64,000 bases of DNA. It comes from Aliamphritea hakodatensis (GTDB lineage Bacteria > Pseudomonadota > Gammaproteobacteria > Pseudomonadales > Balneatricaceae). Shown in pieces: positions 50,312-58,634 of this stretch. Every line of letters begins with the position of its first letter. The first letter of the stretch is position 1. The translations under genes and the position numbers were made by a program. Below the pieces are notes generated by a model that ran no database searches, was not told the DNA's origin, and saw only the letters and a list, made by a program, of their open reading frames with translations. The DNA lies in assembly GCF_024347195.1 (NCBI RefSeq), contig NZ_AP025281.1:1364001-1428000 (forward strand), read 5' to 3'.

Positions 50312-50345
50312 AGTTATTTTTAGGAATCAGGAAAAGGGTGATTTA

Positions 50346-50975
50346 ATGGGCGTAGTGGCCAAGCGTTCTTCCATGACTTTTTATTCTAATGGTACAGACC
50401 ATTACAGCCATCGTGTACGGATCGTGCTGGCAGAAAAAGGCGTGGCAGTCGAAATAAATGATTGTGATCCGAACAACTTGCCGGAAGATCTAGCATCATT
50501 GAATCCGTACAACAGCCTGCCAACTCTGCTGGACCGTGAGCTGGTGTTGTACGAGCCAAATGTGATGATGGAGTATCTGGATGAGCGTTTTCCGCATCCG
50601 CCGTTGCTGCCTGTATATCCTGTAGCGCGTGCAGAAAGCCGTCTGTTTATGTACCGCATTCAGCGTGACTGGTGCTCACAGGTAGATGTGATCCTGAACA
50701 GTGAAGATATGGACCAGGTTGATGCGGCGCGTCAGCAGCTGCGTGACAGCCTGGTGACGATCTCTCCGATCTTTGGTGAGAAAGACTTCTTCATGAGTGA
50801 AGAATTTACGCTGGTTGACTGCTGCATTGCTCCGCTGCTGTGGCGTCTGGAGATTCTGGGTGTTGAATTGCCGGAAGCTCAGTGCAAAGACTTACTGGAA
50901 TACATGGAGCGCCTGTTTGAGCGTGAATCTTTCCAGTTGAGCCTTTCTGAAGAAGAGCGCGAAATGCGCGACTAA
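50346..50975 (+). CDS. sspA: Stringent starvation protein A
   Basis: GST-fold RNA-polymerase-associated regulator, 209 residues, with roles in stationary phase and acid or nutrient stress. The N-terminal thioredoxin-like part includes [24 protein letters not shown] and [19 protein letters not shown], typical of SspA. The ATG at 50346 has an AAGGG box. The next gene is sspB, the classical partner, after a terminator-like hairpin. Confidence 0.95.
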   Translation: MGVVAKRSSMTFYSNGTDHYSHRVRIVLAEKGVAVEINDCDPNNLPEDLASLNPYNSLPTLLDRELVLYEPNVMMEYLDERFPHPPLLPVYPVARAESRLFMYRIQRDWCSQVDVILNSEDMDQVDAARQQLRDSLVTISPIFGEKDFFMSEEFTLVDCCIAPLLWRLEILGVELPEAQCKDLLEYMERLFERESFQLSLSEEEREMRD

Positions 50976-50993
50976 ACTGCTAAGTATATCAAG

Positions 50994-51026
50994 AGGGATT
51001 ATGCTTGAGCTTAATCCCTTTTTTTG
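50994..51026 (+). terminator. Terminator or attenuator between sspA and sspB
   Basis: AGGGATTA, short loop, TAATCCCT, then seven T. It would reduce sspB expression relative to sspA. Confidence 0.85.
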
Positions 51027-51050
51027 TGCCTGATTACTGGTAAGAGTGAA

Positions 51051-51476
51051 ATGATGAATCCAAGCAGACCTTATCTTGTACGTGCTTTACAGGAATGGAT
51101 TTTAGATAACAGCTGTACCCCTCATCTGGCGGTGGATGCGCATATTCAGGGGGTCGTTGTGCCTACTCAGTTCGTGCAGGATGGCCAGATTGTTTTGAAT
51201 ATCTCGCCTTCAGCGGTACAGAATCTGTATATTGATGATGACGGTGTCAGTTTTAATGCCCGCTTCGGCGGTGTGCCAATGAATGTGTATGTGCCGATGG
51301 TAGCTATCATGGCTGTCTATGCCCGTGAGAACGGTCAGGGCATGGGCTTTGGTATGGAGCCGGGTGCAGAGCTTTATGAGCGGCAGGCGGCGGGAGAGGC
51401 TGATGCGCAGGCTGCTGAGCCAGTCGAAGAGGCTGAAGAAAAACCGAAGCGGCCGAGTCTGAAGGTCGTTAAATAA
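51051..51476 (+). CDS. sspB: ClpXP protease adaptor SspB
   Basis: SspB delivers ssrA-tagged proteins to ClpXP. Protein of 141 residues: a substrate-binding domain (PYLVRALQEWILDNSCTPHLAVDA) and an acidic flexible tail ending RPSLKVVK, the conserved ClpX-binding motif. Two successive ATG codons (51051, 51054) could start it. A bidirectional terminator separates it from convergent dolP. Confidence 0.95.
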   Translation: MMNPSRPYLVRALQEWILDNSCTPHLAVDAHIQGVVVPTQFVQDGQIVLNISPSAVQNLYIDDDGVSFNARFGGVPMNVYVPMVAIMAVYARENGQGMGFGMEPGAELYERQAAGEADAQAAEPVEEAEEKPKRPSLKVVK

Positions 51477-51504
51477 AAAAAGGCCGCATCAGCGGCCTTT
51501 TTTA
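51473..51504. terminator. Bidirectional terminator between sspB and dolP
   Basis: AAAAAAAGGCCGC, ATCA, GCGGCCTTTTTT. Confidence 0.94.
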
Positions 51505-51520
51505 TGGTTCTTAATCAGTA

Positions 51521-52099
51521 TCAGGCATTGTTGTCATCAACATATTCAAAGATCTTAATGATCTTCTGGATGCCGTTGACGCGGCGTACCAGATCAACCG
51601 CTTTGTCTGCTTCGTTACGGGTAACCAGGCCCATCAGATAAACAACGCCGTTTTCGGTAACTACTTTTATGCGGGTGGCATCCACTGCTTCATCGCCCAG
51701 CATGTTGGCTTTGATTTTCGCGGTAATGAATGCATCACTGGCACGGGTCAGTGCTGAAGTCGGGCTGGTCAGGGTCAGCTCATTATGGACCCGGCGAATT
51801 TTACGGATCTGACCGACGATCTGCTCGGCTTCCAGTTTGCTGCGCTCAGAAGCCACCTGGCCGCTGAGTAAGACAATGCCGTTGAAGCTGGTGACGCTGA
51901 CATTGCTCTGTTGCAGTTCCTGTGAACCTTTGCTGATGTTCACCAGCGCTTTAACTTCAATCAGTTCATCATCTATATAGCTGCCGGTGGTGCGGTTGCC
52001 GACATCCTCCTGGACGGGTTCTTCCCGCGCTGCGCCGATAAGGTTGGCGCAACCGCTGAGAATGGCACTGGATAAAATCAGGGCGATGACTCGTTTCAT
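51521..52099 (-). CDS. dolP: BON-domain outer-membrane lipoprotein
   Basis: DolP (YraP) of 192 residues. A lipobox LSGC (Cys17) ends the signal peptide MKRVIALILSSAILSG. Two BON domains follow: the first around VKALVNISKGSQELQQSNVSVTSFNG, the second around ITAKIKANMLGDEAVDATRIKVVTENG. Maintains outer-membrane integrity in E. coli. Directly abuts diaA on the minus strand, in the conserved lpoA-yraN-diaA-dolP order. Confidence 0.94.
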   Translation of the reverse strand: MKRVIALILSSAILSGCANLIGAAREEPVQEDVGNRTTGSYIDDELIEVKALVNISKGSQELQQSNVSVTSFNGIVLLSGQVASERSKLEAEQIVGQIRKIRRVHNELTLTSPTSALTRASDAFITAKIKANMLGDEAVDATRIKVVTENGVVYLMGLVTRNEADKAVDLVRRVNGIQKIIKIFEYVDDNNA

Positions 52100-52693
52100 T
52101 TATTCTTCTCCGCCGAATAGCTGGTAATCAATAAGGTCACATAAAGCGTGTAACACCAGCAGATGGGCGCCGTAAATCAGGCTGTAATCATCTGCCGGAA
52201 TGCAAAACTCTACTTCATCAGGAAGTAATAGAGACTGGATGTTGTCATTAGTTCCACCGGTCAGGGCAATCACCAGCATCTCACGGTCATGGGCTGCCTG
52301 GATCGCCTGTACAAGGTTCTGGGAGCGTCCGTCTGAAGAAGCGATGATCAGCAGGTCACCGGGTTGTCCGAGTGCGCGGATTTGCTTCGAAAAAATATCA
52401 TTATAGTGACCGTTATCACTGATGCCGGTTATGGCGCTGCCGTCACTGGAAAGGTTGATGGCAGGAAGGCCCGGGCGTTCATGGCGGAACTGGTTAATAA
52501 GCAGTGCGCTGAAATGCTGAGTCAGGGCAGCTGAACCACCGTTACCGCAACACAGAATTTTATTTTCAGAAATCAGGCAGTTAAGAAGGAGTTCGCCGGC
52601 ATGCGCAATCAGAGGCGTGTATTCTTCGATGGTTTGAGCATTAACTTCCATAGTGTTATGAAATAGGTTAATGACGCGATCTTGAAGTACCAT
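52100..52693 (-). CDS. diaA: DnaA initiator-associating protein DiaA (SIS domain)
   Basis: SIS-domain protein of 197 residues that binds DnaA and stimulates initiation in E. coli; close to GmhA in fold. Features: ILCCGNGGSAALTQHFSALL and LLIIASSDGRSQNLVQAIQAA, the phosphosugar-type loops. Position between yraN and dolP argues for DiaA rather than GmhA. Confidence 0.9.
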   Translation of the reverse strand: MVLQDRVINLFHNTMEVNAQTIEEYTPLIAHAGELLLNCLISENKILCCGNGGSAALTQHFSALLINQFRHERPGLPAINLSSDGSAITGISDNGHYNDIFSKQIRALGQPGDLLIIASSDGRSQNLVQAIQAAHDREMLVIALTGGTNDNIQSLLLPDEVEFCIPADDYSLIYGAHLLVLHALCDLIDYQLFGGEE

Positions 52694-52732
52694 CGGGGCT
52701 CCTGTGTGGAAAAATGCCTCGTTTTCACGAGC

Positions 52733-53107
52733 TTACAATCTGAAGGCGTCTTTATACCATATGGGCGGGGAATCGCCACCCCCGTGCGCCTTTATGCTGC
52801 CTTCAAAGGCAATAACATCAAAGCGGCAGTTAAGCTTACCGTATTCGGGGTGCTGACTGAGAAAAAATTCAGCACTGCGAATAATTTTTTGCTGTTTGCG
52901 CCGGTCTACTGAGGCGCTGGCACCGCCCCAGCCCTGATGAAGGCGTTTTCTGACTTCGATGAATACCAGGCCTGAGCTGTCCAGCATAATCAGATCGATT
53001 TCACCGAAACGGCAGTGAAAATTACGGCAGACCAGGGTGAGTTTCTGTGTGCGCAGAAAGCGTTCTGCGGTTTGCTCGGCGTCCCTGCCGAGTTGTTGTC
53101 TGTCCAT
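52733..53107 (-). CDS. yraN: YraN family (UPF0102) nuclease-like protein
   Basis: Restriction-endonuclease-fold protein, 124 residues. The PD-(D/E)xK-like core is GEIDLIMLDSSGLVFIEVRKR, with Arg where Lys is common. Starts with QLGRDAEQTAERFL, typical of the family. Function unknown. It begins 17 bases downstream of lpoA. Confidence 0.92.
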   Translation of the reverse strand: MDRQQLGRDAEQTAERFLRTQKLTLVCRNFHCRFGEIDLIMLDSSGLVFIEVRKRLHQGWGGASASVDRRKQQKIIRSAEFFLSQHPEYGKLNCRFDVIAFEGSIKAHGGGDSPPIWYKDAFRL

Positions 53108-53124
53108 GACATCTCATCCTGAAA

Positions 53125-54939
53125 TTATGGGATTAGCTGTGGTTGTCCATCCTGAAAGACTGCCCAGTCCAGTTCCCGTTGCACGTGGTTGTTATGCTGA
53201 ATGGACAGGCTACCGGTCTCACCGTTTATCCTGGCAGAAGGCGATGCCGCCAACTGATTCAGGTAGGGGTACAGCTGGTACGCATCCAGCCCCAGTGCAT
53301 ACAGGCGTCCGAACCGGGAGTCGGTGTTTTTACCCTGTTGCGCCAGCCGGATGTGATTGTCTGATGGCGGGCGCAACAGCCATGGGCTGCCGGTGAACAG
53401 GATGTTATTCAGATCCTGATCGCTGATCGGGTTGGGCCGGCCGGAGTAAATGTTAGATGTGGCATATACCGGTATATTTCCAGCGTAGAAAAAGGCCAGT
53501 GTTGGTTTAATCTGACGGGCGGCTTGCGGCAGCGCGCCCAGGAAAATGGCGTCTACGTCCTGACGGCGACGGTCTTCGGTTTCAAATCCGGGGCCGATAA
53601 TCTGGCGGAGCAGGTTGCTGCGTTCTTCGCTTTCATTAATGGCCAGTAAATCGGTTACTTTGGCTGAGTAGTCGTCTTTGTTGGCGTATTCAACCGTGTC
53701 GAGCACGCGTCCGCCCAGCCCACTGAATGCCTCTGTAAAGGCGGCGGTGGCCCGCTTACCCCATTCAGATTCAAGTGTCATTATCAGGGCGGTACGCTGA
53801 CCATCGTTCCAGGCACGGCGTGCGGCCTGAATGGCTTCATCTTCAATGGCCAGGCCAAACTGATAGATGTTTGCCGCTGCGCTGTCTGCTACCACGTTCA
53901 GGGTCAGCGTCGGAATCGGGGCGTTGCCGGATGTGACAAGGTCGCTGACCAGCTGTTTTTCCAGCGGGCCGATAATCAGGTCAACGCCTTTTTCAGCAGC
54001 CACCAGATAAAGCGCTTCCGGGCTGGTGATCTGGCTGGAATCCAGAATGGTGATCTGAGAGGTCTTTTTGCCTTGCTGGGCCGCCTGATAATGGGCTGCC
54101 ATGAAACCGGTCATAATGGCTTCAGCAGGTTTTTGCAGCTTGCCGCTCAGCGGCAGTACCAGGGCAATATGATCGCTGACAATCAGTTGATTGTTTGCCA
54201 GTGCGTTCAGGTTTTCCGGTGCTGCGGTGTTAGCCGGGTGGGATTGCCACAGGGTTTGCCATTGCTGCAGGTTGTTGGTCTGCGTGGCGAGGTCGGTTGC
54301 GGATCTTACCGCCAAAGCCAGTTCATACCAGCCCTGTTCTGTGTAGCTGTTGTCGGTGGCCAGTGCGACTTGCTGCAGGGTTTGCAGATCCAGTGCCATC
54401 AGTGCAGCCCAGATGCTGTCGTGCAGAGCGGCTTTGTCTTCTTCCAGCCCGAACCGTCCCAGGCGGATCAGCTGTTGCGCCTGACGTAGCTGGTTGTTCT
54501 CCAGGCCGTATGCTTCTGCCGCCATCTGACCAACCTGATATTTCTGATCTGGCTGGAGTCGCGGGTCGTCGGTTGGCAGCTGTTCAAGATAACGCAGCGC
54601 TGTGGCGCCATCTTGCTGGTCCAGCGCTGCCTGGGCGCGCAGAGACGCGATATCAAATTTGAGTGTCGGGCTCAGCAGGCGCAGATCGATCCCGTCGATC
54701 AGGTTTACCGCTTCATCACGGCGGTTGGCGGCAATCAGGATTCTTGCGGCTTCAGCTTTCAGCCGGGCCTGCTCGATAGGGGCGGCCTGATCAGCCTGAA
54801 GCAGCAGCTTACTGACTTGCTGTTCGGTTGTTTCAACGACTTGGGGGGTGCCGGTTGTGATGGGGCTGGTACCGCAGCCGCCCAGTAATAGTGTTGCGCT
54901 GGTTGTTACGATTAGAGACAGACGGATTGCAAACGTCAT
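53125..54939 (-). CDS. lpoA: Penicillin-binding protein activator LpoA
   Basis: Outer-membrane lipoprotein that activates PBP1A. Protein of 604 residues; lipobox LGGC (Cys22). The N-terminal TPR-like helical region (about 30-250) precedes a periplasmic-binding-protein-like C-terminal domain (about 255-600; IALVLPLSGKLQKPAEAIMTGF, and DAIFLGALPQAARQIKPTLAFF). First gene of the lpoA-yraN-diaA-dolP run, divergent from rsmI with only 39 bases between. Confidence 0.94.
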   Translation of the reverse strand: MTFAIRLSLIVTTSATLLLGGCGTSPITTGTPQVVETTEQQVSKLLLQADQAAPIEQARLKAEAARILIAANRRDEAVNLIDGIDLRLLSPTLKFDIASLRAQAALDQQDGATALRYLEQLPTDDPRLQPDQKYQVGQMAAEAYGLENNQLRQAQQLIRLGRFGLEEDKAALHDSIWAALMALDLQTLQQVALATDNSYTEQGWYELALAVRSATDLATQTNNLQQWQTLWQSHPANTAAPENLNALANNQLIVSDHIALVLPLSGKLQKPAEAIMTGFMAAHYQAAQQGKKTSQITILDSSQITSPEALYLVAAEKGVDLIIGPLEKQLVSDLVTSGNAPIPTLTLNVVADSAAANIYQFGLAIEDEAIQAARRAWNDGQRTALIMTLESEWGKRATAAFTEAFSGLGGRVLDTVEYANKDDYSAKVTDLLAINESEERSNLLRQIIGPGFETEDRRRQDVDAIFLGALPQAARQIKPTLAFFYAGNIPVYATSNIYSGRPNPISDQDLNNILFTGSPWLLRPPSDNHIRLAQQGKNTDSRFGRLYALGLDAYQLYPYLNQLAASPSARINGETGSLSIQHNNHVQRELDWAVFQDGQPQLIP

Positions 54940-54978
54940 ATACTTTCACACCCTGAATAATTAATAGTCCAGAAACAC

Positions 54979-55821
54979 ATGTCTGAATCAGCGTTATATA
55001 TAGTCGCGACCCCGATCGGTAATCTTGAAGATTTTACTCCCCGGGGGATCAAAACACTAAGTTCAGTCGCGTTAATCGCGGCTGAAGATACCCGACACAG
55101 TGCCAGGCTTCTGGCACATTTTAATATTAAAACGCCGATGATAGCAGTTCATGATCATAATGAACGCCAGCAGGGTCAAAAAATTATTAATTCTCTGGCG
55201 CAGGGCGAGAGCGTTGCGCTGATCTCGGATGCCGGCACGCCGCTGATATCTGATCCGGGTTTTGTACTGGTGCGGGAGGTCAGGGCGGCAGGCTACAGGG
55301 TTGTTCCCGTACCGGGGTGCTGTGCAATGGTGGCGGCGCTGAGTGCAGCGGGCATTGCTTCCGACCGTTTTGCCTTTGAAGGCTTTGTGCCTGCCAAATC
55401 GCAGCAGCGTTTAAATTATTATGAGAACTTAGCGGCTGAATCCCGCAGTCTGATTTTTTATGAGTCACCTCACCGGATTGAAGCAAGTCTGGAAGCGATT
55501 GTGAGTGCTTTCGGGGCCGACCGGCCCGTCGTGATTGCCCGTGAACTGACAAAAACTTTTGAGACGTTTTTGTCCGGTTCTGCTGAAGACGTGTTACAGC
55601 AGGTTCAGGCGGATCATAACCAGCGTAAAGGTGAGTTTGTTGTCATCGTACAGGGGGCTCCGCAGGCGGATGCCGGTTTACTGGATGCCGAAGCGACCCG
55701 GGTATTGGATATCCTGCTTGAGGAACTGTCGGTTAAGCAGGCTTCGGCACTGGCGGCCAAAATTACCGGCGTTAAGAAGAAGGTGCTGTATCAGGCGGCT
55801 CTGGAGAAAAAAGAAGGCTGA
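54979..55821 (+). CDS. rsmI: 16S rRNA (cytidine-1402 2'-O) methyltransferase
   Basis: RsmI methylates the ribose of C1402 in 16S rRNA using SAM. Protein of 280 residues, tetrapyrrole methylase fold. Motifs: LYIVATPIGNLEDFTPR at the start, AAEDTRHSARLL, the SDAGTPLISDPGF loop and VPGCCAMVAALSAAGI. Its conserved neighbours lpoA (divergent) and rnpB (downstream) are present. Confidence 0.96.
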   Translation: MSESALYIVATPIGNLEDFTPRGIKTLSSVALIAAEDTRHSARLLAHFNIKTPMIAVHDHNERQQGQKIINSLAQGESVALISDAGTPLISDPGFVLVREVRAAGYRVVPVPGCCAMVAALSAAGIASDRFAFEGFVPAKSQQRLNYYENLAAESRSLIFYESPHRIEASLEAIVSAFGADRPVVIARELTKTFETFLSGSAEDVLQQVQADHNQRKGEFVVIVQGAPQADAGLLDAEATRVLDILLEELSVKQASALAAKITGVKKKVLYQAALEKKEG

Positions 55822-55928
55822 CGGCCTGCAGCGTCGCTGATTGTTGATGTTTCCCTGCCTGAATATCAACTTCCCGCGGGGCGGTGAAGCTGTTTAAGGC
55901 GGATGCACTGACAAAGTGTTTAATTTCC

Positions 55929-55956
55929 TTGTATCTGAGGTTTTTCTTGGTATCCT
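55929..55956 (+). promoter_or_regulatory. Candidate rnpB promoter
   Basis: TTGTAT (55929-55934), 16-bp spacer, TATCCT (55951-55956), placing the start about 7 bases downstream, at the RNase P RNA 5' end. Confidence 0.4.
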
Positions 55957-55963
55957 TGCCGCC

Positions 55964-56314
<351 letters not shown>

Positions 56315-56685
56315 ACATTCTTACAGTATTTTCAGTGTATTTTCCGGTCTCGGTGATACGCTGAAAATATCTTTTCTGCCTGTTCGGGCATGCGTCTTAT
56401 CTTATTTTTTACTATCGGTATGCTGTTCTTTGCCTGCGGTTTTACAGGCTGTTAGCCGGAGCGTCGGTGCGGCCCCTGCATTGTGCGCTTAAGGTGCGTG
56501 TGTCGCCTTGCAAAGTAAGGCGCCTGTTGCTCTGGGTTTGAGTATTGTCAGCGACTGTCACCATTTTAGGGGTTCATGTCTTTTCGTGCTGCAGATTATC
56601 CGCCTGTCGTGACTATACTGATCTTTTGTCAGGATTATCCCAAGTTGTTGATTTGTATTTAAATCAATGTGGGGCAGGAGGCGTA
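56315..56685 (+). other. Gene-free gap between rnpB and the diguanylate cyclase
   Basis: 370 bases with no supported gene. A small hairpin CGCCTT-N7-AAGGCG lies at 56504-56522 and TATACT at 56614-56619 is a possible -10 for the next gene. In pseudomonads mraZ and the division cluster start after rnpB; they are not here. Confidence 0.5.
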
Positions 56686-58446
56686 ATGAAGATACAGCAG
56701 AAGATAGTGGTAATACCGCTGATGGTAATGCTGCTGGTGAGTACATTTACCATCATAACCATTGAGCGTTATCTGCAGTCTCACCTGATTGACCTAAATA
56801 AAAAAGAACTGTATTTGCTGGCGACAGCGTCACTTGAGTCGGTTAAAACGCTGGAATCTCTGGAGGCCGAATCGGAAATGCATTCGGATACCCGGGTAAC
56901 AGAACATGAGGGCTCTCATGTTAGCGGGCATACAGAAGAACATATTATTCTTGCGTTTCAGCGTCTGGCAGAAAACTTTGCGCATGCAGGGGATTTTCGG
57001 GTTACGTATATTGATGCTAACGGAAAAGTTCTCGGTGATTCGGATATAACGTACGACCAGTTAAGTTACGTCGAAAATCATGCAGACCGGCCTGAAATTA
57101 AAACAGCACTGCAAGACGGTAAGGGAATCTCCGGGCGGTATAGCAGGACCCTGGATACGAATATGCTTTACGTGGCCGTGCGCTCCAATGAAGCGCACTA
57201 TACCGATAAAAATTCACATCTTGCCCATCCGATTATTTCCCGGGTTGCCCGGTCGCAAGAGTCTGTTGAAGATGCCTTGCATGAACTCCGGGAGACCTTG
57301 GTATTCACCGGCGGAGTAAGCCTGATTGCTGTTCTGATTCTGGGTGTGCTAGCCGCCCGGGTGATGAACAAAGCTGTTCAGGCAGAGCATCATTTGCTGG
57401 AAAAACGGGTGGATGACCGGACCGCTGAAATTAAAATGTTACAAACTCTGGGGGGGTTGCTGAACGCTTGTACAACGCTGGAAGAGGCCGGGGAGGTGAT
57501 GACCAGTGTTATCCCCAGGTTATTGCCTGAATTCCGGGGCAGTATTTCGATTATCAAGTCTTCCCGTAACCGGCTGGACCGGATTACGGAATGGGGCGGC
57601 GAATGGCCCGGGGCAGAACGCTTTGCACCTGGTGAGTGCTGGGCGCTTCGTAAAGGTCATCAGCATTTTTCAGTGGAACACGGGATAGAAACTTACTGTC
57701 GTCACTGGGTGGATACCCCTGAGGAGCAACAGAGTCTGTGTGTTCCGCTCCTGGCGCAGGGGGAAACTATCGGTATTCTGCATTTTGTCATGTCTCTGGA
57801 TACCGATACAGAGCATTATCAGGGAATGTGGAGTGCGATATCAGAGCAAATTGGCCTGACGCTGGCCAATATTCAGTTGCGTGACAGCCTGAGGGAGCAG
57901 GCGATCCGCGATCCGCTTACCGGGTTGTTCAACCGCCGTTATATGCTGGAGGCGTTGGATCAGGCTCATAGCAGGGCTGAGCGTACCGGCAGTGAAATAG
58001 CTGTCATGATGATCGACCTTGATCATTTTAAGCTTTTTAATGATAACTTTGGTCATGATGCCGGTGATCATGTCCTTAAGGCAGTGTCGCAGGCGTTAAA
58101 AGATTCTCTCCGGCAGGAGGATATTGCCTGTCGTTACGGTGGCGAGGAGTTCTGTATTGTATGTCCGTCTACCGGCGCACAGCAGGCAGAACAGATCGCG
58201 GCACGGATCTGCAAGGCTGTCAGGCAGCTTGAGCTGAGTATCAATCAGCTGTCACTGGGTACGGTGACAACCTCTGTTGGCATTGCGGTATACCCACAAC
58301 ATGCCGCATCAATGGACGATGCGATCAGGCTGGCAGACGAAGCCCTCTATATGGCGAAGCAAAATGGTCGCGACCGGGCCGAGGTGGCTGTGCTGAGTGG
58401 CACTGAGTGCCGTGAAAAGCTGACTGAGCCTGTGGAAAGTGTCTGA
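56686..58446 (+). CDS. Membrane diguanylate cyclase with periplasmic sensor and GAF
   Basis: Makes cyclic di-GMP. Protein of 586 residues from ATG 56686, which has a strong GGAGGCG box; the longer frame from 56545 is unlikely. Order: TM about 7-25; periplasmic PhoR/PDC-like sensor (about 30-205, VTYIDANGKVLGDSD, ENHADRPEI); TM about 208-228; GAF-like (about 250-400); GGDEF domain with RYGGEEF and an inhibitory RxxD five residues before it (RQED). Early in the periplasmic part His residues occur at 74, 78, 82 and 86, exactly four apart, after H66. A metal or pH sensor is possible. Monocistronic. Confidence 0.92.
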   Translation: MKIQQKIVVIPLMVMLLVSTFTIITIERYLQSHLIDLNKKELYLLATASLESVKTLESLEAESEMHSDTRVTEHEGSHVSGHTEEHIILAFQRLAENFAHAGDFRVTYIDANGKVLGDSDITYDQLSYVENHADRPEIKTALQDGKGISGRYSRTLDTNMLYVAVRSNEAHYTDKNSHLAHPIISRVARSQESVEDALHELRETLVFTGGVSLIAVLILGVLAARVMNKAVQAEHHLLEKRVDDRTAEIKMLQTLGGLLNACTTLEEAGEVMTSVIPRLLPEFRGSISIIKSSRNRLDRITEWGGEWPGAERFAPGECWALRKGHQHFSVEHGIETYCRHWVDTPEEQQSLCVPLLAQGETIGILHFVMSLDTDTEHYQGMWSAISEQIGLTLANIQLRDSLREQAIRDPLTGLFNRRYMLEALDQAHSRAERTGSEIAVMMIDLDHFKLFNDNFGHDAGDHVLKAVSQALKDSLRQEDIACRYGGEEFCIVCPSTGAQQAEQIAARICKAVRQLELSINQLSLGTVTTSVGIAVYPQHAASMDDAIRLADEALYMAKQNGRDRAEVAVLSGTECREKLTEPVESV

Positions 58447-58634
58447 TAAGCCTCAGTAATGGTTTTCAGGCATCAGGTGAATGGAGAGGGGATCTGTCTG
58501 ATGAAAGTTTTTGCTGATTATTCCCGGGCTTAAGCTGGCACTGTCGGGCGGTTATCGTTAGCATGTGAGCTTATTTATTTGTACTGCTTAATTTAAGCCT
58601 GTTTCTGGGCTTACCGGATAAGAATCATCACATC

